NCBI RefSeq assembly: GCF_019898765.1
Contig: NZ_JAIOKB010000007.1
Location: 62,001-126,000 of the forward strand
DNA from: Sphingomonas yunnanensis
GTDB lineage: Bacteria > Pseudomonadota > Alphaproteobacteria > Sphingomonadales > Sphingomonadaceae
Reading direction: 5' to 3'
DNA: 64,000 bases
Shown here: positions 35,620 to 43,490 of the stretch, piece after piece
Numbering within the stretch: the stretch's first letter is position 1
Layout: every line of letters begins with the position of its first letter
Made by a program: the position numbers and the translations under genes
The notes under the pieces: model-generated
Told to the model about the DNA's origin: nothing
Database searches by the model: none
The model's input: the letters and a program-made list of their open reading frames with translations, nothing else

Positions 35620-36378
35620 TCACCCGAGCCGGCTGGTGAGCACCCAGCGGCGGTCGGCCTCCAGCCCCAGCACGGAGAGCCGGTCCGAGGCATAGGCGCC
35701 CGTGTCCACGCCGATGCGGTTGGGCCGCATATCCACCTTCTCACTCACGGTGTGGCCGTGCACCACCATCACGCCGTGATCCACGCGGCTGTTGAGGAAG
35801 TCGCGCCGGATCCAGCGCAGGTCGCGCTCGCTCTGCTCGTCTATCGGGACGCGCGGGCGAATCCCGGCATGGACGAAGAGATAGTCGCCGAGCCGGACCA
35901 TCGGCACCATCCGCCGCAGGAACCCGAGGTGGAGCGACGGGATCGAGTCGCGTATCGCGCGGCGGAAGGTCTCGGGATCACGCAGGTGCAGCGCCGGGTC
36001 GACACCGTAGCTGACCAGCGTCTCGACACCGCCCACCGCGAGCCAGTCGTCCAGCCGCTCCCACGCACCGTCGAGGATGTCGAGTAACGCCTGCTCGTGA
36101 TTGCCGCGGATGAAGTGGCGCTGGCCGAACGCGGCGCGGCCGCTGGCGAGCATACTCACCACCGCCGCGGAGGTTGGACCGCGATCGATCAGGTCGCCGA
36201 GGAAGACGACATGCACCTCGGGATAGCCACCGCGCGAGTCGCTGTCCTCGCGTATCCAGTCGAGCATCGGCGCGAGCAGGTCGGCGCGGCCATGGACATC
36301 GCCGACGGCATAGGCGCGCACGCCCTCGGGCAGGCGATAGCCCCGCTCGCGATCCCGGCCCAGCCATCGCCCGATCAT
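35620..36378 (-). CDS. Serine/threonine-type metallophosphoesterase
   Basis: A 252-residue calcineurin-like phosphatase of the PrpA/ApaH class. Metal-binding motifs are in order: VGDVHG (Asp27, His29), FLGDLIDRGP (Asp62), RGNHEQ (Asn93, His94), and HGH as VVHGHTVSE near residue 195. Length and spacing match bacterial Ser/Thr protein phosphatases. Substrates could be phosphoproteins or dinucleotides; sequence does not decide. It is convergent with the CAP gene (22-base gap). Confidence 0.93.
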   Translation of the reverse strand: MIGRWLGRDRERGYRLPEGVRAYAVGDVHGRADLLAPMLDWIREDSDSRGGYPEVHVVFLGDLIDRGPTSAAVVSMLASGRAAFGQRHFIRGNHEQALLDILDGAWERLDDWLAVGGVETLVSYGVDPALHLRDPETFRRAIRDSIPSLHLGFLRRMVPMVRLGDYLFVHAGIRPRVPIDEQSERDLRWIRRDFLNSRVDHGVMVVHGHTVSEKVDMRPNRIGVDTGAYASDRLSVLGLEADRRWVLTSRLG

Positions 36379-36479
36379 CGCCGCATCGCTGCCTCACCTA
36401 TATACCGCCGCGCCTCGCCGGCGCGGTGAGCCGACGTCGAACAGCAGCGCGTCGATGCGGTCAAGCATGGGATACGAGA

Positions 36480-36509
36480 ACGGCGGCCGCCCACTGGGGC
36501 AGCCGCCGT
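36480..36509 (-). terminator. Terminator-like hairpin downstream of the second PEP-CTERM gene
   Basis: ACGGCGGC (36480-36487) and GCCGCCGT (36502-36509) form an 8-bp stem. Read on the minus strand the hairpin is followed by TCTCGT. Together with the hairpin at 36532-36552 it gives two stems in tandem after the stop. Confidence 0.5.
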
Positions 36510-36531
36510 CCTACGATGTGCTTCACCGAAC

Positions 36532-36552
36532 CGCGGGGCAAACCGCCCCGCG
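36532..36552 (-). terminator. GC hairpin immediately after the second PEP-CTERM gene
   Basis: CGCGGGGC and GCCCCGCG (36532-36539 and 36545-36552) form a perfect 8-bp stem with a 5-base AAACC loop, 5 bases after the stop codon on the minus strand. Confidence 0.55.
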
Positions 36553-36557
36553 CCGGA

Positions 36558-37070
36558 TCAGACCGCCTGCGAGAAGCGGACGGCCGGGCGGCGGCGCATC
36601 GAGTAGCCGACCACGCCGAAGCCCAGGATCATCAGCGCCCAGGTCGCGGGCTCGGGCACCGCGGCGAAGCTGACGTTGGCGGTGTAGCTGCCACCGCCCG
36701 ACGAGTTGCCGCTGATGAGCAGCTTCTGCGGGTTGGCGATCGAGGGGATGCCCGCTGTCGGGAGCGCCAGCGTGTACACATAGTCGCTGACCTTGCTCAG
36801 CGTCAGCGCGGTACCGTTGAGGGTGCCCGAGATCAGCTGCAACCCGCCCGTCATCGACAGCGAGATGACGCTGGCACTGACCGAGCCGGCGGTCGGCACG
36901 GCGAACTCATAGGCGTCGTTGAAGGGGCCGACCATCGGCGTCACCGACCCGGTGGTCCCCGAGTAGGTGCCATCCGTGCCCTGCGACAGCGTGATGGTGG
37001 TAGCCGCCATGGCAGGGGTTGCCGCCACGAAGGCGGCGGCGACGAAGGCGGATGCGACGAACTTGTTCAT
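36558..37070 (-). CDS. FxDxF-type PEPxxWA-CTERM protein
   Basis: A 170-residue exported protein and likely exosortase substrate. The signal peptide ends after AMA (residue 22). The mature part is Ser/Thr/Gly-rich with an FNDAYEF segment (50-56) that resembles the FxDxF family of PEP-CTERM proteins. The C-terminus has PEPATWA (139-145), the helix LMILGFGVVGYSM and the basic tail RRRPAVRF. The ATG at 37070 follows AGGGAGTTATCCGC and begins the signal peptide; the longer open frame adds non-conserved sequence. Such proteins are thought to be anchored or released at the cell surface together with exopolysaccharide. Two stem-loops follow the gene. Confidence 0.88.
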   Translation of the reverse strand: MNKFVASAFVAAAFVAATPAMAATTITLSQGTDGTYSGTTGSVTPMVGPFNDAYEFAVPTAGSVSASVISLSMTGGLQLISGTLNGTALTLSKVSDYVYTLALPTAGIPSIANPQKLLISGNSSGGGSYTANVSFAAVPEPATWALMILGFGVVGYSMRRRPAVRFSQAV

Positions 37071-37425
37071 GCGGATAACTCCCTGAGATCTCTGAAACAC
37101 CACGACCCGGACGGTTGAATGACGAGGCTGATCGACCACCCGTTGGTCCGCCAGATACCCGTTTACGGAAACTACACCATCGCCATTCTGAGGCACTTCG
37201 GACTGTTTCGGGACATGTCCTCGGTGTAACAAAAGGGAGAATGGGGAAGAGCCGCCTCATTTCGTCCTGCAGAACTAAAAGCGCACAGCGCGGCGCGAGG
37301 CAACGCTCGGCTTTTCCAAGAACGGGACGAGCAAGTCACTATCGACGAAGGGAAACTACGATCAAGCCGCTTCGGATGAATGACCGAGGCCGCTCAGGAG
37401 TGCGCGATCTACTTGCGGTCTATGG
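37071..37425. other. 355-base gap before the exopolysaccharide locus
   Basis: Contains the promoter side of the FxDxF gene and lies downstream of the membrane protein gene of the exopolysaccharide locus. GC content falls here compared with neighbours (AT-rich runs near 37230-37290 and 37340-37380). I saw no hairpin of note, no sigma-54 -24/-12 pattern and no convincing gene; an open frame on the plus strand (37115-37429) has no start signals or recognisable product. Confidence 0.45.
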
Positions 37426-37977
37426 TTAACGACGGCGATGTGCGCGACGCAGCGCGAGTATCGCGCCCGCCGCCACGATGACGATCCCGCCAATCTCAAT
37501 CATCCAATTGAGACGAACGCAGAAGATCGTCTGGCTCAGCGCCCAGTCGACGTGATGGAACGACGAAGCGCGCACTAGGATGAAGCAATACAGGAAGACG
37601 AGACCCGCCAGCGCGATGTTCCGCGCGCCGGGCTGACGTCGCATCACATATGGCAGTGCAGCAGAAAGCAGTGCCCCGATCGCCGCGATCGCGGAGATGA
37701 AGAGCGCCTGGTACTCGCGGCGCTGCTCGTACCAGCCGTGGCTCTTGGCACGGTCGCGCATAACTTGGGTCAAGAGCGATTGCAGATCGAGCTGCTTGTT
37801 GATCCCGAGCAAGACGAGCAGCAGAGTGACCGCGAGCCAGAAGAAGCGGGGGGCGGGCCCGTCCCTGTCGCGCCGCTGTGCCGCTGCGCATAGCAGCGCG
37901 GCCCCGGCATAGGCCAGAACGGTGATCCAGCCGATCGCGGTGGGATCGCCGATCTGCGGATGCCAGCGATCGTCCAC
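37426..37977 (-). CDS. Five-helix membrane protein of the exopolysaccharide locus
   Basis: A 183-residue membrane protein of unknown family. About five hydrophobic segments can be seen: AIGWITVLAYAGAALLCAA, FFWLAVTLLLVLLGI, ALFISAIAAIGALLSAALP, IALAGLVFLYCFILVRA and IEIGGIVIVAAGAILAL, with a polar loop holding LDLQSLLTQVMRDRAKSHGWYEQRREYQ between helices 2 and 3. I propose the GTG at 37977, just after the WecG stop (TGAGGACGTG), because no ATG fits. The frame upstream of it shadows WecG. It is the last gene of a minus-strand set with WecG and the sugar transferase. Role unknown. Confidence 0.7.
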   Translation of the reverse strand: MDDRWHPQIGDPTAIGWITVLAYAGAALLCAAAQRRDRDGPAPRFFWLAVTLLLVLLGINKQLDLQSLLTQVMRDRAKSHGWYEQRREYQALFISAIAAIGALLSAALPYVMRRQPGARNIALAGLVFLYCFILVRASSFHHVDWALSQTIFCVRLNWMIEIGGIVIVAAGAILALRRAHRRR

Positions 37978-37981
37978 GTCC

Positions 37982-38767
37982 TCAGTCCGGGGCGAAGGAG
38001 CCGCGCCCGGCCCGCCACGACCGCGCCAGGCGGAAAATGCGCGGCCCCTCGACCAAGTAGCGCCGCCACAACCGACGCGGCTGCGAGCCGAGTCGATGCG
38101 CCCATTCCAGCCCGAGCCGCTGCAGCCAGCGCGGCGCCCGCCGCTGCCGCCCGACGATGAAATCGAGCGATGCGCCGATGCATAGCGCGACGCCGCTGGT
38201 GCCCGGCAGCGCCGCGATCCGGGCGGCCACGATCTCCTGCTGCGGCGAGCCGACGGCGAGCAGGAGGAAGCGCGCGCGCGCATCGCGCCCGAACGCCGCC
38301 GCCGCCGCGAGCGCAGCCGGGTCGCGCAGCAGCCCCATCGGCGGGATGTGCTGGACGATGTCCAATGCCGTGAATCGCTGCCGTAGCGCGGCCAGCAGAG
38401 TCGAGTCGCCACCGATGATGGCGATGCGGTCGCCGGGCTGCGCCACCTCGTCGAACAGCCGCACCGTCAGGTCGCTCCCCGGCGCGACCGGCAGCGTCAC
38501 GCCGCACCATCGCGCCAGCCGCGCGAGCACGCGGCTGTCACATAGGGTCAGCGTCGCTCCCTCATAGGCGTCCCACAGCGCCGTCCCGGTCGGATCCTCG
38601 CGCCCGACGGCGTCGAGTCGAACGATATGATCGACGTTGGGCGTCACCACATAGGCGAAGGGTGCGGTCGCGCGCGCATCGCGCAGCCATGCGACCGCGG
38701 CGTCGGTGTCGAGCGGGTCGAAGCGCAGGCCGAGGAAGCCCCGCGACGCATCGGGCTCAGTACGCAT
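37982..38767 (-). CDS. WecG/TagA/CpsF-family glycosyltransferase
   Basis: A 261-residue GT26 enzyme that adds the second sugar onto a lipid-linked carrier during polysaccharide or teichoic-acid-like synthesis. Segments LDTDAAVAWL, YVVTPNVDHIVRLD, DSRVLARLARW, PGSDLTVRLFDE and LLLAVGSPQQEIVA follow the family pattern in order, with GASLDFIVGRQRRAPRWLQRLGLEW at the C-terminus typical of these enzymes. It overlaps the priming sugar transferase gene by 11 bases, and the pairing of a PHPT with a WecG-type enzyme is usual. It would act at the inner face of the cytoplasmic membrane. Confidence 0.92.
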   Translation of the reverse strand: MRTEPDASRGFLGLRFDPLDTDAAVAWLRDARATAPFAYVVTPNVDHIVRLDAVGREDPTGTALWDAYEGATLTLCDSRVLARLARWCGVTLPVAPGSDLTVRLFDEVAQPGDRIAIIGGDSTLLAALRQRFTALDIVQHIPPMGLLRDPAALAAAAAFGRDARARFLLLAVGSPQQEIVAARIAALPGTSGVALCIGASLDFIVGRQRRAPRWLQRLGLEWAHRLGSQPRRLWRRYLVEGPRIFRLARSWRAGRGSFAPD

Positions 38768-40052
38768 TCTTGTCGAACAGGATGTTGGCGACCGTCTGGA
38801 AGATGATCTTCACGTCGAGCGTGAGCGACCAGTGATCGATGTAATAGCGGTCGAGCTCGATGCGGCGCTTGGCACGCTCGATCGTCTGGATCTCGCCGCG
38901 CAAGACGTTCCAGATCTGTGGCAGCTCGTCGATGCTGAGCTTGCGGATCAGCCGCCCCACGGGCGTGATCCGCGGGTCTCCCTTGCGCGTCCGCTCCGCC
39001 CCGGAGACGTCCTGTCGGTCGACGTACATCGAGCGGAACTTGTAGACCATGATCTCGCGGTTGTTGAAGCCGAAGCGCGGCTGCTTGAACAATACCGGAC
39101 CGCGACTGGTCGCCTTGATCGCCAGCGCGGTGACGAGCAGCAGCGGCGAGAGAAACACCAGCGCCACCGCGGCGATGAACAGGTCCTCGGCGTCCTTGAG
39201 CAGCGTGTCGCCGTCGCGCATCGGGCGCTGCCACAGCGTGAGCACCGGGATGGCGCCCACGAAGTTGACTCGATAGTCCGGCGCCAGCGCGATCGCCTCG
39301 CGCGGGATCAGCGAGATGTCGATCGCCACCTCGCTCAGCTTGTCGAGTATCAGGTCGAGCCGGTCGCGCGTGAGGTCGGCCAGCGCGATCAGCACCTGGT
39401 CCACCTCGCCGTCGCGCGCCATCGTCAGCAGCTCGGAGAAGCCGCCGATGAACGGCAGGTCGCCGACCGTCTCGTCGCGCGAGCGGCGCGCGTAATCGTC
39501 GGCCACGCCGACCAGCAGCAGCTGCGGCAGCGCCTGGAGATCGAGCATGCGGCAGGTCCGCTCGACGATCTCCGTGTCGGCACCGTACAGCACCACCCGC
39601 TGCCGGATCCGGCCGCCGACCGCGAGGCGGTGGAGCAAAGCGCGCAGCACGAAGCGGCTGACCAGCAGCGAGCCGACGCAGGAGCCGACGTACCAGAGCG
39701 TCAGCCCGCGCGAGAACTCGTCGACCAGGCCGAACTGCCAGACGATCGCACTGCTCAGCAGCGCCGCGAAGACATAGTCGAGCGCGACCGCGGCGTCGCT
39801 CGAGCGCAGCATCGCGAGCGACTGGCTGTACACGCCGCGCGATTGGCGGATCAGGAAGAACGCCACGCCGGCGATGAACGCCGCCGCGGTGTGCACCCCC
39901 GGCACCACCGTCAACCCGACCGAGAACTCGTACAGCAGCAGCGCCGCCGGCATGCTGACGAGCAGGCAGAGCAGGTCGACCACGAAGATCAGCGACGGAA
40001 TCACGTTGGACGTGAACCGTCTCACCCTAGTGGGCCGCACTATCGTCGCCAC
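38757..40052 (-). CDS. Undecaprenyl-phosphate sugar phosphotransferase with an internal catalytic-domain deletion
   Basis: A 431-residue polyprenol-phosphate sugar-1-phosphate transferase (WcaJ/GumD family) that would prime exopolysaccharide repeat synthesis. It has N-terminal helices (from about 20), a CoA-binding-like middle domain and the C-terminal transferase domain with FKQPRFGFNNREIMVYKFRSMY and SIDELPQIWNVLRG, whose DE pair is the catalytic dyad. After LRG (residue 386) the chain passes directly to EIQTIERAKRRIELDRYYIDHWSL. In family members these two parts are separated by about 60 residues carrying VGPRP and PGITGWAQVNG followed by RGE. That block is missing, with the reading frame kept. 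The protein may be inactive, or an alternative enzyme may exist elsewhere. Verified by back-translation of the surrounding bases; no frameshift is needed. Confidence 0.9.
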   Translation of the reverse strand: MATIVRPTRVRRFTSNVIPSLIFVVDLLCLLVSMPAALLLYEFSVGLTVVPGVHTAAAFIAGVAFFLIRQSRGVYSQSLAMLRSSDAAVALDYVFAALLSSAIVWQFGLVDEFSRGLTLWYVGSCVGSLLVSRFVLRALLHRLAVGGRIRQRVVLYGADTEIVERTCRMLDLQALPQLLLVGVADDYARRSRDETVGDLPFIGGFSELLTMARDGEVDQVLIALADLTRDRLDLILDKLSEVAIDISLIPREAIALAPDYRVNFVGAIPVLTLWQRPMRDGDTLLKDAEDLFIAAVALVFLSPLLLVTALAIKATSRGPVLFKQPRFGFNNREIMVYKFRSMYVDRQDVSGAERTRKGDPRITPVGRLIRKLSIDELPQIWNVLRGEIQTIERAKRRIELDRYYIDHWSLTLDVKIIFQTVANILFDKNAY

Positions 40053-40091
40053 TCGCTCACGCCCCGCCGTTCCTTCCCGCGCGAAATTATC

Positions 40092-41537
40092 TCACCACTG
40101 CGCCCGTGCTAACCGCTGCTGCTCTACAAATTGTTGACCCAGTTCGTCGAGTTCGTCGCTTCGCCCTGAGGACGCGAGATATTTCCGCAGCTCACCGTAG
40201 AGCAGCGGGTCACCCTGGATGTCCTGAAGACCGCCGCGCAGCGCGTTCTCGGCCAATTGCGGCTGCCCCGCCCGCTGGTACGCACGCGCGAGTCGCACCC
40301 GATCATCGGGCGCCCGCGTTTTCTCCGCCACCAATTTCTGCGCGTCGAACACCGCCTGGCGACCGCGCCCGGTACGCAGGTACAGATCGGTGCGCGCGCG
40401 GAGCGCGACCACGTTGCTCTGATCGAAGGCGAGCACCTGGTTGAGCAGCGACTCTGCCTCGCTGTCACGCCCCCTGGTCGCGCGGATCTGCGCCAGCAGC
40501 GCCAGCACCGAGGCGTTCGCCGCGGTCACCGGCGGCCGCGCCATCGGCGCCACCAGCGACTCGGCGTCGTCGGCGGCGCCGGTCAGCATCAGGAAATAAG
40601 CGTAGCGTAGGCGGTCGCGCGGCGACGCCGCGCTGGCGAGCGCACGCACCGTCGGCACGCTCCAGTCACGCGGCTCGTAGCGCCGCCACAGCGCGAGCAC
40701 GTCGACCAGCGAGTCGCCGTACTCGCCGCCTCGGACCAACCGCTCGGTGAGCGAGCGCGCGCGGTCGTGCTGGCCGAGGGCGTAGAGCGACCCGGCGTAT
40801 GCGACTCGCAGCGCGGCGTCGTGGGGGCGCAGCGCCACCAACTTCTCCTGCGCCGCCGCCAGAGGGGGGAGGCGATCGAAGCGCCGCGCCACCGTCACCA
40901 TCGTGTCGAGGGCGGCACCGTCGCGCGGGTGAGCCGCCGCATAGTCGGCCAGTAGCTTGAGCGACGCCTCGGGATCGTTCTTCGACGCCAGCGCACGTGC
41001 CTTGAGGATCGTCGCGTTCGAATCGTCCGGGCGGCCGGCGAGCACCGTGTCCGCGCGCTTCAGCGCGGTATCGAAATCGCGGTCGTGCAGCGCGACGAAG
41101 CCCAGTGTCGCCTGCGGCGCCGGGTCGCTCGGCAGGAGCAGCAGCACCTGATTGGCGTATTTGCGCGCGTCCTCTGCCCGCCCGCTCAGCGCGGCGAGAT
41201 CGGCCAGGGTCTGAATCACGTTGGCGTTGGAGCGATCGAGCTCATTGGCGCGGACGTAAGCCGCATAGGCGCCCGGATAGTCGCCCAGCGTCAGCTGCAC
41301 GCGGCCCAGCGCCGCCCAATATTGCGGGTTCGAATCGTCGATCGCGACCGCTCGCTGCATCGCCAGCCGCGCGGTCCAGGGGTCGTTGCCCGCGAGCGCC
41401 GCCTCATACATGCCCGCGTAGCGCGCGGCACGTTCCTCCGGCGCGCGGCAAGCGGCCAGGGTAATCAGCGATAACAATAGCGCCGCGCGGCCACACCGCT
41501 TGGTTCGACGCACCAGAATGCTGCACATACTCAACAA
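40092..41537 (-). CDS. TPR-repeat lipoprotein of the exopolysaccharide locus
   Basis: A 481-residue protein with a lipobox LITLAAC near residue 30 and tetratricopeptide-type helical repeats throughout the mature part (for example WAALGRVQLTLGDYPGAYAAYVRANELD, ALLAQIRATRGRDSEAESLLNQVLAFD). TPR proteins of this kind (PEP-CTERM/EpsH-system TPR proteins, BcsC or AlgK-like) act as scaffolds in polysaccharide export or acetylation machinery. No catalytic motif is seen. It is divergent from the Wza-like gene (142-base gap), so both are probably controlled together. Start: the first ATG of the frame gives a two-Met lead before a basic CSILVRRTKR; a start at Met4 is also possible. Confidence 0.88.
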   Translation of the reverse strand: MLSMCSILVRRTKRCGRAALLLSLITLAACRAPEERAARYAGMYEAALAGNDPWTARLAMQRAVAIDDSNPQYWAALGRVQLTLGDYPGAYAAYVRANELDRSNANVIQTLADLAALSGRAEDARKYANQVLLLLPSDPAPQATLGFVALHDRDFDTALKRADTVLAGRPDDSNATILKARALASKNDPEASLKLLADYAAAHPRDGAALDTMVTVARRFDRLPPLAAAQEKLVALRPHDAALRVAYAGSLYALGQHDRARSLTERLVRGGEYGDSLVDVLALWRRYEPRDWSVPTVRALASAASPRDRLRYAYFLMLTGAADDAESLVAPMARPPVTAANASVLALLAQIRATRGRDSEAESLLNQVLAFDQSNVVALRARTDLYLRTGRGRQAVFDAQKLVAEKTRAPDDRVRLARAYQRAGQPQLAENALRGGLQDIQGDPLLYGELRKYLASSGRSDELDELGQQFVEQQRLARAQW

Positions 41538-41679
41538 TCTCGTGCGTACATGGAAAGGAAAATGCGGTAAGGCGGCTGACGCTGCGCCCGTTACTCGATA
41601 TGGGACGAGCGATCAAATAAACTCGTGGCGCGCGCCGATCGATTTGTGGATCAGGCTTCAGTAGTTGGGGGTCAAGGGA

Positions 41680-42282
41680 ATGGTAAATAAGCTACTGTCC
41701 GGGGCGGCGATGGCCTTGGCGCTGATCGGGGCCGCGCCCGCGTCGGCGCAGGCGGGGCCCGGCGGCTCGGCCACCGCGCTCGCGGCCTATCGCATCAACC
41801 CGGGGGACGAGCTCGACATCTTCGTCTGGGGCGAGGATCGCCTGCAGCGCACGGTCCGGGTCTTGCCCGACGGCACTTTCTCTTTCCCGCTCGTCGGCAA
41901 GGTCGACGCGCTCAACGCGCTGCCCAGCGAGATCGAGGCGCGCATCACCAAAGGCCTGGAGAGCCAGTATCGCACCGCGGTGCCGCAGGTGACGGTGTCG
42001 GTGAAGACGCCGGCCGGGCTGCAATTCTCCGTGCTGGGCAAGGTCCGCTCGCCGGGCTCGTTCAACCCGGGTCGCTACGTCAACGTGCTGGAGGCGCTGA
42101 GTCTCGCCGGTGGGCCGACCGAGTTCGCCTCGCTCGGCAACGTCGTGATCCTGCGCAAGACGCCGACCGGCGCGCAGGCGGTGCGGGTGCGAATCAGCGA
42201 CCTGATGCGCGGCTCGACCGACAATCTGTCGAACGAGTCGCTGCCGCTGGTGCGCGGCGGTGACACGGTGATCGTCCCGTGA
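41680..42282 (+). CDS. Wza-like polysaccharide export protein
   Basis: A 200-residue periplasmic/outer-membrane polysaccharide export protein. The signal peptide ends at APASAQ. The Poly_export domain begins YRINPGDELDIFVWGEDRLQRT, followed by VLPDGTFSFPLVGKV, and one SLBB-like part FSVLGKVRSPGSFNPGRYVNVLEALSLAGG with a C-terminal VRGGDTVIVP. It is short compared with Wza (about 380) and lacks a lipobox and the C-terminal membrane helix, so it resembles the short sphingomonad forms that work with a separate barrel, here the next gene. ATG 41680 with AAGGGA upstream is chosen over the TTG at 41665. The barrel gene overlaps as GTGA. Confidence 0.93.
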   Translation: MVNKLLSGAAMALALIGAAPASAQAGPGGSATALAAYRINPGDELDIFVWGEDRLQRTVRVLPDGTFSFPLVGKVDALNALPSEIEARITKGLESQYRTAVPQVTVSVKTPAGLQFSVLGKVRSPGSFNPGRYVNVLEALSLAGGPTEFASLGNVVILRKTPTGAQAVRVRISDLMRGSTDNLSNESLPLVRGGDTVIVP

Positions 42283-43490
42283 GTGGTCTGACCCATCGTC
42301 TCCGCGCCGGCGTCGCGCTGCCGTTCGGCGCTGCGCTGGCGATGCTGCCTGCCGCGTTGGCGGAGGCGCAGACGACGCGCCTCATCGTCGACGGCCAGGC
42401 TGGTGTAGGCTATTCCACCAACCCGTTCCTGGTCACCGGCGATGACGCGGGCAGCGCCTTCACCGAACTGTCGATCACGCCGCAGCTCGTCCGCCTGGAT
42501 GAGAAGGGCGAGGCGGCGCTGAGCGCTTACTATCGCCGCACCGACTATTTCACCCGCTACGACTCGGCCGACAGCTACGGCGTGGAGGCGCGTGCGCGGC
42601 GGCAGCTCAGCCAGACGTTCAACGCGCACGCGGTGGTGAGCTACGACAGCTCGATCATCGGGCAGAGCAGCTACGGCCTGGTCGGCGTGCTCGACCCGGC
42701 ACTGCCGCCCGACCTCGGCACGCCCGATATCGCGCTGCTCGGCCTGCGCCAGCGTCAGAAGAGCCTGTCCGCGGCGATCGGCGGCGACCTGCGAGTCAGC
42801 CAGCGCGACACCGTCAACGGCGAGCTGCGCGCGAACCGGATCAGTTACGCGGATAACGGCATCCTGACCTCGTCGACCACCAAGTCGGCGACGCTGGGCT
42901 GGTCCCATGCGGTCTCGGCGCGTACCAGCGTCGGCCTGCAGGGCTCAGGCTCGTGGAGCAACTTCGACCGCGATCGTACCTCCGGCGCCTTCTACCAGCC
43001 GCAGGTCACGGTGAATCACCAGTTCAGCTCCTCGGTGACCGTCTCGGCCGCGCTCGGCGCGCTGTTCATCACCTCGCGGACGCCGCTGGGAACGGTCCAC
43101 TCGACCGGCATCTCGGGCAACGTCTTCGCATGCAAGGCGGGGCAGCGCAGCAACACCTGCTTCCGCGCCTATTCGGACGCGCAGCCGACCGGCTTCGGAG
43201 ACGTGTCCAAGCGGCAGGGCGCCGGCCTGGACTATTCCTATCAGGTCCGCGAGAACGACGTGGTGCGCGCCTCCGTCGATTACTCACGCGTGCAGGAAAC
43301 ATCGAATCTTCTGCAAGCACGCAACGCCTCCTTCATCACTGGCGGTGCAAGCTACGAACACGGCTTCTCGCGGCGACTCTTCGGCGGCGTCGCGGGCGGC
43401 TATCGGCGGGCGAGCGGCGGCGGGCGTGACTGGCCGTCGGATCTGAACGTCAAAATTTTCGTGCGAGCGAGATGGGGCGATACGCAGTGA
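42279..43490 (+). CDS. Outer-membrane beta-barrel protein of the exopolysaccharide locus
   Basis: A 403-residue protein with a signal peptide (cut near AEAQ) and alternating amphipathic strands: DGQAGVGYSTNPFL, GEAALSAYYRRTDYF, RRQLSQTFNAHAVVSYDSS and many more, ending in an aromatic/charged strand VKIFVRARW. It probably forms the outer-membrane exit pore for the polysaccharide (inference from position between the export protein and the chain-length protein). Start GTG 42279 overlaps the previous stop by four bases (GTGA). The next gene again begins at the stop as GTGA. Confidence 0.85.
   Translation: MSGLTHRLRAGVALPFGAALAMLPAALAEAQTTRLIVDGQAGVGYSTNPFLVTGDDAGSAFTELSITPQLVRLDEKGEAALSAYYRRTDYFTRYDSADSYGVEARARRQLSQTFNAHAVVSYDSSIIGQSSYGLVGVLDPALPPDLGTPDIALLGLRQRQKSLSAAIGGDLRVSQRDTVNGELRANRISYADNGILTSSTTKSATLGWSHAVSARTSVGLQGSGSWSNFDRDRTSGAFYQPQVTVNHQFSSSVTVSAALGALFITSRTPLGTVHSTGISGNVFACKAGQRSNTCFRAYSDAQPTGFGDVSKRQGAGLDYSYQVRENDVVRASVDYSRVQETSNLLQARNASFITGGASYEHGFSRRLFGGVAGGYRRASGGGRDWPSDLNVKIFVRARWGDTQ

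Noticed and set aside
33552-37260. Sigma-54 promoters expected for PEP-CTERM genes (PrsK/PrsR type)
   Set aside because: I searched by eye for TGGCAC-N5-TTGC upstream of 33664, 37070 and 41680 and found no site with correct GG/GC spacing. One near-match at about 49100 is one base off in spacing.
37115-37429. Plus-strand frame before the exopolysaccharide locus
   Set aside because: No family, low-quality start, region is more AT-rich and looks like a promoter area.
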